Counted from the first letter of the stretch, positions 18,006 to 27,802 are shown. The stretch: DNA of 64,000 bases from Pseudoalteromonas espejiana DSM 9414 (GCF_002221525.1 NZ_CP011029.1:124001-188000); one strand, 5' to 3'. Numbers and translations: made by a program. The notes: generated by a model not told the origin, from the letters alone.

Positions 18006-18496
18006 TGCGCTTTTTGCTTATTATTGTTTGCCTTTTAGTTGCTGCGCCGAGTATGGCGCATCAACTAAAGTCATCTGTTACCACGGTGCTTTTTAATAAA
18101 CGTACAAGCAATATAGAGCTCATGCATCGGTTTTATTTACACGATACCGAGCATGCAGTAGCACATTTATTTAACGGTAAAGCCGACATTATTAGCAATA
18201 AAGCAGACCAGCAGCGATTTGTTGACTATGTTGAGTCGCATGTTGCTTTGCAAACGCTTAATGGCAAGCCGCTAACGCTTAGCTCTGTGGGTGCGCAAAT
18301 TGATGGTAAGTTTTTTTGGGTGTACCAAGAAGCACCGATCCCTAAAGGGATTGAAGGTATAAAAATGAGTAACGGCGCACTGCGTGACTTATGGCCTTCG
18401 CAAGTAAATATGGTAAACGTTGAGGGTAAAGGTAAAGTTAAAACCTTACATTTTACTCAAAACGATACATGGCTCGAAGCCAAATTTGAGCAATAA
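18005..18496 (+). CDS. DUF6702 family exported protein
   Basis: A 163-residue protein with a clear signal peptide (cleavage after SMA near residue 18). The mature part begins HQLKSSVTTVLFNKRTSNIE and fits the DUF6702 family, small exported proteins often found beside M1 peptidases. The function is unknown. Its ATG overlaps the peptidase stop by one base, so the two genes are translationally coupled and may act together in the periplasm. A 257-nt gap without obvious signals follows. Confidence 0.75.
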   Translation: MRFLLIIVCLLVAAPSMAHQLKSSVTTVLFNKRTSNIELMHRFYLHDTEHAVAHLFNGKADIISNKADQQRFVDYVESHVALQTLNGKPLTLSSVGAQIDGKFFWVYQEAPIPKGIEGIKMSNGALRDLWPSQVNMVNVEGKGKVKTLHFTQNDTWLEAKFEQ

Positions 18497-18753
18497 TCAC
18501 TTCCCCAACATATGCGCACAGTGTTTAACGTGCGCATATTCTTCACTTGTTTATGTTGTGTTCATATTTGATCTGTTATTAATAGCTGTTCGTAGAATTT
18601 TAGTAATCAGTTGGTGTTTATTAGGCTGAATTTTAGATGAGTAAGTGCTTTTCTAATAATTTGTTTGATAAAAATTTGCTAAATTATTCTCATGAAGTAG
18701 AGTCATTATGTGTATACATGTTGTATTGATTTTTACCCCATTCAAGGAATGAT

Positions 18754-19371
18754 ATGAAAGCGCAAGTAGAGGCTATTCAGGGAGTTATATTTGATTTAGA
18801 TGGTACTTTGGTATCGTCGGAGTTGGACTTTTCCCTTATAAAAGCACAAATAGGTTGCCCATGTGAGCAAGACCTACTTGATTATATTGCACAGCTTCCT
18901 TCGCCTTATATGCGCGAAGAGGCAATGAATATAGTGCATCAACACGAACTGCAAGATGCGCAGTTTGCCACTATATTACCGGGCGTTACAGAAGCTGTTA
19001 ACGCACTAAAAGTTAAAAATATTCCTATGGCGATTGTGACCCGCAATTTTGATAAAGCGGCTGCAATTAAGCTTCAAAATAATCCCCTTCCCATCGAAAC
19101 GGTTTTAACCCGGAGTGATGCGCCAGCAAAACCAGATCCAAGTGCTTTAAATGCTATTTCGACACTTTGGAATATTAGCCCAAGCAACTTACTATACGTG
19201 GGCGATTTTTTATACGATATACAAGCTGCGCACAATGCAAAAATGCGCGCCTGTTTATATGCCCCCGAGGCTACTCCTATTTATGCCGACCAAGCAGACT
19301 ATGTTTTACGTGATTTTGTTGAATTAGTGACTTTAGTTGAAAGTTACTCACAAAAAGTTGAGTTATGTTAA
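18754..19371 (+). CDS. HAD family hydrolase, phosphoglycolate-phosphatase-like
   Basis: A 205-residue HAD-superfamily phosphatase. Motif I is VIFDLDGTL near residue 12 with the Asp nucleophile, motif II is IVTRNF, the motif III lysine is in SDAPAKPDP, and motif IV is YVGDFLYD. A helical cap lies between motifs I and II (type C1). The substrate is not evident; small phosphate esters are typical. AAGGA precedes the ATG. It appears to be transcribed alone, ahead of the YebC-like gene. Confidence 0.82.
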   Translation: MKAQVEAIQGVIFDLDGTLVSSELDFSLIKAQIGCPCEQDLLDYIAQLPSPYMREEAMNIVHQHELQDAQFATILPGVTEAVNALKVKNIPMAIVTRNFDKAAAIKLQNNPLPIETVLTRSDAPAKPDPSALNAISTLWNISPSNLLYVGDFLYDIQAAHNAKMRACLYAPEATPIYADQADYVLRDFVELVTLVESYSQKVELC

Positions 19372-19492
19372 ATAAGCCTCTGCTTTAATTTTTGTGTGAT
19401 AATCCTGGTTTAATTTAAATTTCATAACTAGCCCAATAGGGTTTGAATTGGTAAAATATTGGCAAAATTAACGTATTGATTAGAGGCACAAG

Positions 19493-20218
19493 ATGGGCAG
19501 AGCATTTGAAGTCCGTAAGAGCTCGATGGCTAAAACAGCCAACGCTAAAACTAAAGTTAACTCAAAGTACGGTAAAGAAATTTACGTTGCCGCTAAAAAT
19601 GGCGAACCAGATCCTGATGTAAACCAATCGCTGCGTCGCCTAATTGAAAAAGCAAAAAAAGACCAAGTGCCTGCGCACGTAATAGAAAAAGCAATTGAAA
19701 AAGCAGCCGGTGGAGCAGGGGAAGATTACGCAACTGCACGTTACGAAGGTTATGGCCCGGGTAACTGTATGGTGATTGTTGATTGTTTAACAGATAACCC
19801 AAACCGTACTATTAAAGATGTGCGTTTGCCGTTTACTAAAACAGAGTCAAAAATTGGTACTCCGGGTTGTGTTGCGCACATGTTTGATCATTTTGCTGTA
19901 CTTGGCTTTGCCGGTGATGACGACGAAGTGGTACTTGAAGCCTTAATGATGGCAGATGTTGATGTAACCGATGTTGAAGTAGAAAACGGTAAAGTGTCGG
20001 TATTTGCACCACACACTGAATACTTTAAAGCTAAAACAGCCCTAGAAGAAAACTTTGAAGGCATTAACTTTGAAGTTGACGAAATTACGTTTGTGCCGCA
20101 AGTGCATGTAGAAATTGAAGATGAAGAAGTAATTGCCAACTTTGATAAGTTTATTAGCATGCTTGAAGATTGTGATGACGTACAAAATGTTTATCACAAT
20201 GCGATTGTAAAAAACTAA
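19493..20218 (+). CDS. YebC/PmpR family protein, YeeN-like
   Basis: A 241-residue protein of the YebC/TACO1 family. It begins [20 protein letters not shown], in the YeeN-type form, and keeps the conserved YEGYGPGN segment near residue 85. The acidic C-terminal domain is typical. Members act as transcription regulators or, as more recently shown for YebC, help ribosomes translate difficult sequences; which applies here is not known. A strong terminator follows. Confidence 0.88.
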   Translation: MGRAFEVRKSSMAKTANAKTKVNSKYGKEIYVAAKNGEPDPDVNQSLRRLIEKAKKDQVPAHVIEKAIEKAAGGAGEDYATARYEGYGPGNCMVIVDCLTDNPNRTIKDVRLPFTKTESKIGTPGCVAHMFDHFAVLGFAGDDDEVVLEALMMADVDVTDVEVENGKVSVFAPHTEYFKAKTALEENFEGINFEVDEITFVPQVHVEIEDEEVIANFDKFISMLEDCDDVQNVYHNAIVKN

Positions 20219-20268
20219 TAGGTAGCTTTAATTAGGCGAATTTGAGCTATTTTGCCGCTTAATAAAAC

Positions 20269-20306
20269 AAAAAGCGCGTTTTGTGTGGGCAAAACGCGCT
20301 TTTTTA
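20269..20306. terminator. bidirectional terminator between yeeN-like gene and glcB
   Basis: A stem of about 13 bp (AAAAGCGCGTTTT against AAAACGCGCTTTT) with a short loop is followed by T6 on the plus strand and has an A-run on the other side. It can end both the YeeN-like transcript and the convergent malate synthase transcript. Confidence 0.8.
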
Positions 20307-20345
20307 GTGTTAAATAAATGTTAGCTATTCAGCTAGGTTATGGTG

Positions 20346-22517
20346 CTACGCTTTATATTTTAAGCGGTAGCTATGAAGTAGCGGTTCGGTGTAGCCGCTA
20401 GGCTGGTTAGCTCCTTCTAAAACAAGGGCTAAAGCCGCTTGATAAGCAATGCTTGTTTTAAGTGATTGCTCGTTATTTGCCATTGGTTGGTAGGCGGCGT
20501 CGTGCTCATTTTGGCCATCAACCACTTTTGCCATTTTAGCCATAACTGACTCAATTTGTGCTTGTGTACATACCCCGTGATGTAACCAATTAGCCATATG
20601 CTGGCTTGAAATACGCAGTGTTGCTCTGTCTTCCATTAAGCCTATATGGTTAATGTCGGGCACTTTAGAGCAGCCAATGCCTTGATCTATCCAGCGTACA
20701 ACATAACCTAAAATACCTTGCGCGTTGTTTTCAAGCTCACTTTGAATATCTTCTTTTGTAAGAGACTCAGGCTCTGCCATTAATGGCGGAGTGAGTAGGT
20801 CAGTTAGGCTGGCTATTTCGCGCTGTTCAATGCTTTTTTGCTCTGCAAATACGTTTACATCGTGGTAGTGCATGGCATGCAATGTAGCTGCTGTAGGGGA
20901 GGGCACCCACGCAGTATTAGCGCCAGATTGTGGATGGGCAAGTTTTTGCTCCATCATTAATGCCATTTTATCTGGCATTGGCCACATACCTTTACCTATT
21001 TGTGCCTTTTGAGATAAGCCACATGCAAGGCCTGTATCTACGTTACGGTCTTCGTAAGCTTTGATCCAAGGCTGCGCTTTAATAGCGGCTTTAGGCAGTA
21101 CAACACCTGCGTGCATAGAAGTATGAATTTCATCACCGGTTCTGTCTAAAAAGCCGGTATTAATAAATACAACACGCTCTTTAGCTGCGTGTATACAGGC
21201 TTTTAAATTAACCGATGTGCGGCGCTCTTCATCCATAATACCCATTTTAAGGGTGTTTTTAGGCAGGTTAAGTGCTTGCTCTACCATGCTAAATAATGTG
21301 TTAGTAAAGGCGACTTCTTCTGGGCCATGCATTTTAGGTTTAACGATATTAATGCTTTGCGCGCTGGTGTTTTTAATACCCGTTTGTTTATTTAAATCGT
21401 GTAGGGCAGCGGTTGCTGTGAACATTGCATCCATAATTCCTTCAAATACTGGCTGGCCGTAAATATCGGTAATGGCGGGGTTGGTCATTAAGTGCCCTAC
21501 GTTACGTACAAACATCATACTGCGGCCTTTTAGCGTAACATTACTGCCGTTAAGCGCAGTGTAGTGTCTGTCATTTTGTAATGCGCGCTCTATGGTTTTA
21601 TCACCTTTTTTGAACGATTCAACCAAGTTACCTTGCATTAAACCTAGCCAATTTTGGTATACCTGTACTTTGTCTTGGGCATCTACTGCGGCTACTGAGT
21701 CTTCACAATCCATTATGGTAGTGAGGGCGGCTTCTAATGCTACATCTTTTAATCCGGCTTTGTCGGCTTGGCCAATAGGGTGGTGGTGATCTATTTGTAG
21801 CTCTACGTGTAAACCATTATTTTTTAATAAAATAGCACTTGGGTTTTGCGCTTCACCTTGGTAGCCAATAAGTTGTTCAGGGTTTTTAAGCGTGGTGTGC
21901 GAGCTATCTCTGAGGGTGATAGATAGTGCGCCTTCTACAATTGAGTAGTTAGTGCTTTCTATGTGTGAGCCATTTTCAAGAGGCAGCGCTTTATCTAAAA
22001 ATTGACGTGCATACGCCATGACTTTAAAGCCGCGTACCGGGTTATAGGTGGTGCCTTTTTCTGCGCCATCGTCTTCGCTAAGTACGTCGGTGCCGTATAG
22101 TGCATCATACAATGAACCCCAGCGCGCATTAGCTGCATTAAGTGCAAAGCGTGCATTACTTACCGGTACTACAAGCTGTGGACCAGCAGTAAGGGCTACT
22201 TCGGGCTCTACATTTTCGGTTTCTATATTAAAGTGAGCAGGTTCGGGTACTAGGTAGCCTATTTGCTGCAAAAACGCTTGGTATTTAGCGCTGTCCCACG
22301 TTTTATTAGCTTGATGGTATTCATCAATTTGTTGTTGTAGCTGCTCTCGCTTAGCTAACAGTGCCTTATTTTGCGGTGTTAGCGTTTGTACTATGTGTGC
22401 AAAGCTTTGCCAAAACTGTTGCTCCGATAATTGCGTGCCAGGCAGTAGCTGTGTTTTAACGAAGTTAGCTAACTGTGTGTCTACGCTTAGCCCTGAGTGT
22501 GTGAGAGTGTGTGCCAT
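20346..22517 (-). CDS. glcB: malate synthase G
   Basis: A 723-residue enzyme that condenses glyoxylate and acetyl-CoA to malate. The length equals E. coli GlcB. The MDEERRTSVNLK block and INTGFLDRTGDEIHT are hallmark segments of the G isoform active site. The start at 22517 was chosen because AAGGAAGG lies just upstream; a longer frame adds 19 unconserved residues. It is divergent from isocitrate lyase, so the two glyoxylate-shunt steps share a 233-nt control region. Confidence 0.95.
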   Translation of the reverse strand: MAHTLTHSGLSVDTQLANFVKTQLLPGTQLSEQQFWQSFAHIVQTLTPQNKALLAKREQLQQQIDEYHQANKTWDSAKYQAFLQQIGYLVPEPAHFNIETENVEPEVALTAGPQLVVPVSNARFALNAANARWGSLYDALYGTDVLSEDDGAEKGTTYNPVRGFKVMAYARQFLDKALPLENGSHIESTNYSIVEGALSITLRDSSHTTLKNPEQLIGYQGEAQNPSAILLKNNGLHVELQIDHHHPIGQADKAGLKDVALEAALTTIMDCEDSVAAVDAQDKVQVYQNWLGLMQGNLVESFKKGDKTIERALQNDRHYTALNGSNVTLKGRSMMFVRNVGHLMTNPAITDIYGQPVFEGIMDAMFTATAALHDLNKQTGIKNTSAQSINIVKPKMHGPEEVAFTNTLFSMVEQALNLPKNTLKMGIMDEERRTSVNLKACIHAAKERVVFINTGFLDRTGDEIHTSMHAGVVLPKAAIKAQPWIKAYEDRNVDTGLACGLSQKAQIGKGMWPMPDKMALMMEQKLAHPQSGANTAWVPSPTAATLHAMHYHDVNVFAEQKSIEQREIASLTDLLTPPLMAEPESLTKEDIQSELENNAQGILGYVVRWIDQGIGCSKVPDINHIGLMEDRATLRISSQHMANWLHHGVCTQAQIESVMAKMAKVVDGQNEHDAAYQPMANNEQSLKTSIAYQAALALVLEGANQPSGYTEPLLHSYRLKYKA

Positions 22518-22750
22518 ATTTACCTTCCTTAAACGGTCGCGATGTTGTTGTGCGTTAGAGCAACAATAACGCAAAAGTCGTTACTTGCGTGCTTTTTAAC
22601 CATTCACAAAATATATAGCCGTAATAAAAACTATAAATTTACTAAATCTAAAAAATAAGCCTAATGTTGAATTAAGCGATACGGAGCACACACTCCTAGC
22701 CACTCTCACAATAATTGAATAATTTATAGACCCGTTCGAAGGATTTTATT
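22518..22750. promoter_or_regulatory. divergent glcB/aceA control region
   Basis: This 233-nt AT-rich gap must carry the promoters of both glyoxylate-shunt genes. No specific operator could be recognised by eye. Confidence 0.4.
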
Positions 22751-24352
22751 ATGACAACATATACACGTGAAACCGATACTCTAGCAACGCTTTGTCAATC
22801 TCAAGGTAATGCATGGAAAGCCATTAACCCTGAATATGCAAGCCGCATGCGTTTACAAAACCGCTTTCGTACTGGGATTGAAATTGCACAATACACTGCC
22901 GATGTAATGCGTGAAGATATGGCCGCATACGATAAAGACACAAGCCAATACACACAATCTTTAGGGTGCTGGCATGGTTTTACTGCGCAACAAATGATGA
23001 TGGCTATTAAGCGCCATCAAAAAACAACTAAGCGTAGTTATGTATATTTAAGTGGTTGGATGGTTGCAGCACTGCGTTCTGCGTTTGGCCCTCTACCTGA
23101 TCAAAGCATGCACGAAAAAACATCAGTGCCTGCACTTATTGAAGAAATTTATACCTTTTTAAAACAGGCCGATGCGCGTGAGTTAGACCACTTGTTTAAT
23201 GACCTTGACGAAGCAAAGGCAAACGGTGGCGACGTACAAGCAGTGCTTGATAAAATCGATAACTTTGAAACTCATGTTGTGCCAATTATTGCCGATATTG
23301 ATGCAGGTTTTGGTAACGAAGAAGCCACTTACTTACTTGCTAAAAAAATGATTGAAGCGGGTGCATGTGCCATTCAAATAGAAAACCAAGTGTCTGACGC
23401 TAAGCAGTGTGGCCACCAAGCAGGTAAAGTAACCGTGCCGCACGAAGACTTTTTAGCAAAAATTAATGCTGTACGTTACGCATTTTTAGAACTTGGTATA
23501 GATAACGGTGTAATAGTAGCGCGTACCGACTCACTAGGTGCAAGCCTTACGCAAAAAGTACCGGTGTCTCAAACTCCTGGTGATTTAGCTAGCCAATATA
23601 ATGCCTTTTTAGAGACTACACCTATTAATGGCGTAGATGATTTAAATGAAGGCGATACAGCAATGAAAATTAATGGTGAGCTTTGTAAACCAACTCGCCT
23701 TGAAAATGGCCTTTACCAGTTCCGCGAAGGTACAGAAAAAGACCGCGTAGTGCTTGATTGTGTAACAAGCTTACAATCGGGTGCAGATTTACTGTGGATT
23801 GAAACCGAAAAACCACATGTTAAACAAATTGCAGAGCTGGTAAACCGCGTTAAAGAGCAAGTACCTGATGCTAAGCTTGTTTATAACAATTCGCCATCAT
23901 TTAACTGGACACTTAAGTTCCGCGAACAAGTGTACCAAGAGTGGCAAGAAGCGGGTCGCGATTTGAGCGCTTACCCAAGTCTTGGTGATAACAAAGGCTT
24001 TATGGCGCCAGAAATGGATGCAACAGAGCTTGCTGCTGAAGCGGATGTATTGGTTCAAAACTTCCAACGCGATGGCGCACGTGAAGCGGGTATTTTCCAT
24101 CATTTAATTACTTTGCCTACGTACCATACGGCTGCACTGAGCACCGATATTTTATCAGAAGGGTACTTTGGTGACATGGGCATGCTTGCTTATGTACGCG
24201 ATGTACAACGCCAAGAAATTCGCCGCGAACAAGCCTCGGTTAAGCACCAAGACTTAGCAGGCTCTAATATTGGTGATACACATAAAGAGTACTTCTCTGG
24301 TGATAACGCCCTTAAAGCCGGCGGTGAAGACAACACCATGAACCAGTTTTAA
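22751..24352 (+). CDS. aceA: isocitrate lyase
   Basis: A 533-residue enzyme that splits isocitrate into glyoxylate and succinate. The catalytic loop reads AKQCGHQAGK, the QCGH variant seen in the longer Pseudomonas-type isocitrate lyases rather than the KKCGH of E. coli. DIDAGFGNEEATYLLAKKM binds magnesium and substrate. The length fits that subfamily. It works with the divergent malate synthase G in the glyoxylate bypass during growth on acetate or fatty acids. Confidence 0.95.
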   Translation: MTTYTRETDTLATLCQSQGNAWKAINPEYASRMRLQNRFRTGIEIAQYTADVMREDMAAYDKDTSQYTQSLGCWHGFTAQQMMMAIKRHQKTTKRSYVYLSGWMVAALRSAFGPLPDQSMHEKTSVPALIEEIYTFLKQADARELDHLFNDLDEAKANGGDVQAVLDKIDNFETHVVPIIADIDAGFGNEEATYLLAKKMIEAGACAIQIENQVSDAKQCGHQAGKVTVPHEDFLAKINAVRYAFLELGIDNGVIVARTDSLGASLTQKVPVSQTPGDLASQYNAFLETTPINGVDDLNEGDTAMKINGELCKPTRLENGLYQFREGTEKDRVVLDCVTSLQSGADLLWIETEKPHVKQIAELVNRVKEQVPDAKLVYNNSPSFNWTLKFREQVYQEWQEAGRDLSAYPSLGDNKGFMAPEMDATELAAEADVLVQNFQRDGAREAGIFHHLITLPTYHTAALSTDILSEGYFGDMGMLAYVRDVQRQEIRREQASVKHQDLAGSNIGDTHKEYFSGDNALKAGGEDNTMNQF

Positions 24353-24373
24353 CCACGCTATATAGTGTTACTC

Positions 24374-24396
24374 AAGGGCCGTAAGGCCCTTTTTTA
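24374..24396 (+). terminator. rho-independent terminator of aceA
   Basis: AAGGGCC and GGCCCTT form a 7-bp stem with a four-base loop, followed directly by a T-run. It lies about 20 nt after the aceA stop. Confidence 0.85.
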
Positions 24397-24413
24397 TTGC
24401 CTGATTATTTATG

Positions 24414-24742
24414 AGATCACGTTTTAACTAGCTATTATGTTTTTAGATCAGCGTTTAACTAGCCTTATGATTTTTAGATCAGTGTTTAACTAGCTGTTGA
24501 ATTAAAGCGCTTTGATGGCTTATTTTGACTTTAAAAGGGCTAAAACACGGTAAATATTTAGCCAAATAGGCCGTTTTTTATATTTTATGGCGGTTATTAC
24601 AAAATAATAAACCGAATTTTTACTAACTAAGCGCCGATATAAAGCAATTTTTTACTAACTGAGTGCTTATAAACAGTGACTCAAACCGATTTTTTACTAA
24701 CTCATGCCGTAAAAACTGCAATAAACCGAAATTTTACTAACT
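24414..24742. repeat. cluster of seven short motif copies in two sets
   Basis: Three copies of AGATCA-NNGTTTAACTAGC-like sequence lie at 24414, 24445 and 24476, spaced 31 nt. Four copies of AAACCGATTTTTTACTAACT-like sequence follow at 24609, 24641, 24683 and 24723, spaced 32-42 nt. Both sets match the motif dispersed elsewhere in the window. The 510-nt gap contains no gene. A copy of the 15-nt palindrome lies at 24782-24796. Confidence 0.75.
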
Positions 24743-24812
24743 GAAAAATAGCTAAGTCCGATATGTATAAATACATAAACTGTAAAGGGGGTTTACAGTT
24801 GTGGGTTTATAG

Positions 24813-24841
24813 CAAAAAAATAGCCACAAAAGTGTGGCTAT
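24813..24841 (-). terminator. rho-independent terminator of the S9 peptidase
   Basis: ATAGCCAC (24820-24827) pairs with GTGGCTAT (24834-24841). The A7 run at 24814-24820 becomes the U-tract on the minus strand, about 20 nt beyond the peptidase stop. Confidence 0.8.
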
Positions 24842-24862
24842 TGTATAAATTAAACTCAGTAG

Positions 24863-26899
24863 TTATTTTTTATTGGTGTGTTTATCAAACCACCATTGAA
24901 TGTAGGCCACTTTGGTCATTAAGTTAGAAGGGCGCGCTGTAATTCCATGCGACGCATTTGGAATGCGTACCATAGCGGTATCAACCCCTTGAAGTTTTAA
25001 CGCTTGGTAAAATTGCTCTGTTTCTGAGATAGGAGTTCGGTAATCTGATTCACCCGTTAAAAGCATGGTTGGCGTTGTTACATTACCTACATAGCTAATA
25101 GGTGAACGCTTCATGTAGTGCTCAATATGATCCCATGGTTTACCCGGAAACCAGTAATCAGCGAAGAATGGATAGAAGTCGGCAGTTAGTACAAAGCTGA
25201 GCCAATTAATAACAGGTTTAGCAACTACGGCTGCAGCAAACCTATCAGTATGACCTACAATCCACGCTGTTAGTACACCACCGCCAGAGCCACCGGTTAC
25301 AAATAATTTTGATTCGTCAATAAAGCCTTTCGCTATTAATGCATCAACGCCTGTCATTAAGTCATCGTAATCATTACTTGGGTAATTATGATGAATTGTT
25401 TGGGCAAATTTTTTGCCGTATGAATCACTACCGCGCGGGTTCATGTATAAAACCACATTGCCTTTGGCGGCAAATAACTGAACCTCTGCACTGAAATGTG
25501 GCCCATAGTTAGCAACAGGGCCGCCGTGAATTTCGAGTACCAGTGGGTATTTTTTTGATTTATCAAACCCTGGTGGGTATGCAATCCAGCCTTGAATAGG
25601 GAGTTGGTCGTGGCTTGATTTAAGCCAAATTTCTTCTACTTTCGCCAGTTGTTTGTCATCAAGTGCATCGGCATTGAGTGTGGTTAGGCGTTGCGCTTTT
25701 CCGCGCTTAATGGTGGCTATATCGGCTGGGCGTTGTGTATCACTAAGCGTAAAGGCAATTTCGCCATCCTCGCTCACATCAAAATCTCCTCCAGAATAAG
25801 GGCGACCAAAAGCAACACTACCGATTTGCTCAGTGATCACTTTACGCTTGCCACTGCGAGGCTGATAGGCAAGGGCTGTTTGACCTTCATCTGCATAGCT
25901 AAAATAAACGCCTTTAGAATTAGCACTCCACTTTATTTGGCCAACACTTCTATCAAAGTTAGGCGTAAGGCTTGTTGTTTTACCAGACTTTAAATCGCGA
26001 ATATAAAGTTGGGTATTTTCGTAATTGGTACGCTTATCGTCATAGCCTGTGTAGGCTAAATAACGGCCATCGGGAGATACTTTAGGTTGTTGGTCTGGGC
26101 CATTTCTAACGGTTACTGGCTCAATAGCTAGAGTGTTTAAGTTAAGTTTATACACTTCGCTATTGGTAGGTTTTAACTGATTTTGAGCGTGTCTATTAGC
26201 TGAAAAATAAAGTGATTTACCATCTTTACTAAAACTTACCTCACCTGCATTATCAAATTCATCATCAGTGAGCTGCTTTGCATTACCGCCATTTGCATCA
26301 ATTACAAATAGTTGGCTAAAGCCTTTTTGTGTGTAACCACCGCCATCGGCTCGGTAATAAACATCATCTATAAATTTAGCAGGCTCTGCCCATGAAGCGC
26401 CTTTTGGCTTGCCAGGTAAATTAATGGGTGGTGCACTGCTACTTGGTACAAACATGCTAAAAATAAGCTGGTTAGAATTAGGGCTCCACGTAATGGCTCG
26501 AGGGCTTGCAGTTAGATTACTTATTTTGGCAACCGCACCGGTTTTAAGCCATTTCATATATATTTGGCTGCTACCATCGCGATTAGAAATAAAAGCAAGG
26601 CGTTGGCCATCTGGTGAAAGCACCGGTGAGTAATCCATGTGCACGCCGGAGGTAAGTGGCTGCAGTTGCTTAGTTTTGTAATCAACAGACCATATATTAC
26701 TCACTTTGCGGTCGGTTTTTATATCCATACGATTACGTACAAAATAAACCGTTTTACCGTCGTCAGTAATATCTATCTGATTTGCGTATTCTAAATTAAA
26801 TACATCTTGAAGTTGGAGTGTGTCAGTGCTTGCGTAAGCTAACTGGCTGCAGCCTAACGCTAAACTACTGCTTAAACTCAGTGCAAATAACTTTTTCAT
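24863..26899 (-). CDS. S9 family prolyl-oligopeptidase-like peptidase
   Basis: A 678-residue exported serine peptidase. A signal peptide covers residues 1-23. A beta-propeller of WD-like TolB repeats follows (LSPDGQRLAFIS, VSPDGRYLAYTG), then an alpha/beta-hydrolase domain. The nucleophile elbow is TGGSGGG (Ser about residue 538), with Asp in TGESDYRTP and His in NASHGI. It resembles acylaminoacyl-peptidase or dipeptidyl peptidase (S9C) and probably degrades oligopeptides in the periplasm. AGGGAA precedes the start. Confidence 0.88.
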   Translation of the reverse strand: MKKLFALSLSSSLALGCSQLAYASTDTLQLQDVFNLEYANQIDITDDGKTVYFVRNRMDIKTDRKVSNIWSVDYKTKQLQPLTSGVHMDYSPVLSPDGQRLAFISNRDGSSQIYMKWLKTGAVAKISNLTASPRAITWSPNSNQLIFSMFVPSSSAPPINLPGKPKGASWAEPAKFIDDVYYRADGGGYTQKGFSQLFVIDANGGNAKQLTDDEFDNAGEVSFSKDGKSLYFSANRHAQNQLKPTNSEVYKLNLNTLAIEPVTVRNGPDQQPKVSPDGRYLAYTGYDDKRTNYENTQLYIRDLKSGKTTSLTPNFDRSVGQIKWSANSKGVYFSYADEGQTALAYQPRSGKRKVITEQIGSVAFGRPYSGGDFDVSEDGEIAFTLSDTQRPADIATIKRGKAQRLTTLNADALDDKQLAKVEEIWLKSSHDQLPIQGWIAYPPGFDKSKKYPLVLEIHGGPVANYGPHFSAEVQLFAAKGNVVLYMNPRGSDSYGKKFAQTIHHNYPSNDYDDLMTGVDALIAKGFIDESKLFVTGGSGGGVLTAWIVGHTDRFAAAVVAKPVINWLSFVLTADFYPFFADYWFPGKPWDHIEHYMKRSPISYVGNVTTPTMLLTGESDYRTPISETEQFYQALKLQGVDTAMVRIPNASHGITARPSNLMTKVAYIQWWFDKHTNKK

Positions 26900-27005
26900 T
26901 AATGTTCCCTGTTGTATTTTTAGTTACTCTATAAGTAGTTATATGTTAGCTAAACAGGGATTAAAAGAAGGATGCGATGAAGCTCTTATTTAACTCTATG
27001 AGTTA

Positions 27006-27030
27006 AAGCTGTAAAGGGCCTTTACAGCTT
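27006..27030. repeat. perfect 25-nt palindrome downstream of pxpA
   Basis: AAGCTGTAAAGG and CCTTTACAGCTT are perfect complements around a single G. It contains the dispersed core GTAAAGGGCCTTTAC. It lies just beyond the pxpA stop but lacks a strong U-run, so it is a weak terminator at best. Confidence 0.7.
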
Positions 27031-27048
27031 ATAATTTTGACCAGCTAA

Positions 27049-27783
27049 TTATTCAGCAGAGTTACAAAGTGACTTAATGTCTTTTATAAGCGCAATGCCA
27101 TCGGCGTTATCACCGTGTACACATAAACTATTTGCATCTAAGTTGAGTTTTTTCCCGGAGCGGGTAGTTACACAGCCATCTTTTAGTAGCTGTTTTACTT
27201 GTGCCATAAGAGCTGCTTTATTGTGCACGCTGCCATCAAGATGGCGAGACACTAAGTGACCTTCATCTGTGTATTGCCTGTCGGCAAAGGCTTCTAAAAT
27301 AAGTTCTACACCTAAGCTATTGGCTGCAAAAGTATGCTTGGCGGACTCTTTAGTGGCTAAAATCATTAGTTTTAATGGGGAAGGGTAGTGTGCGATGGCG
27401 GTAATAACAGTTTGTAGAATGTGATCGTTTTTCATCATGTCGTTATACAAAGCGCCGTGTGGCTTAACATAGCTTAAGGTTAAGCCTTGTACTTTAGCCA
27501 TGCCTTCTAGTGCTGCTATCTGATAATGAAGGCAATTAGTCAGTTCTTGTGCGCTAAGTGACATGGAGCGCCTACCAAAGCCTTGCTGATCGGGGTAACT
27601 TGGATGCGCACCAATTTGTACATTGTGTTGCTTAGCCAAAAATAGGGTATCGGCTATTACATCAGGGTCTCCACCATGGAACCCACAGGCAATATTTGCC
27701 ATATCAATATGAGGCATTACCTCAGTGTCTAATCCCATTGTCCATGCGCCAAAGCTTTCGCCTAAATCGCAATTAAGTTTCAT
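27049..27783 (-). CDS. pxpA: 5-oxoprolinase subunit A (LamB/YcsF family)
   Basis: A 244-residue protein of the PxpA family. It begins LNCDLGESFGAW and carries NIACGFHGGDP, IGAHPSYPD and YVKPHGALYND, the conserved acidic and histidine segments. PxpA works with PxpB and PxpC to hydrolyse 5-oxoproline to glutamate. Here pxpB and pxpC are not adjacent. It follows the GH3 gene by only 19 nt, so the two are probably cotranscribed. Confidence 0.9.
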   Translation of the reverse strand: MKLNCDLGESFGAWTMGLDTEVMPHIDMANIACGFHGGDPDVIADTLFLAKQHNVQIGAHPSYPDQQGFGRRSMSLSAQELTNCLHYQIAALEGMAKVQGLTLSYVKPHGALYNDMMKNDHILQTVITAIAHYPSPLKLMILATKESAKHTFAANSLGVELILEAFADRQYTDEGHLVSRHLDGSVHNKAALMAQVKQLLKDGCVTTRSGKKLNLDANSLCVHGDNADGIALIKDIKSLCNSAE

Positions 27784-27802
27784 TTTAAAACCCTTGTTAT
27801 TA

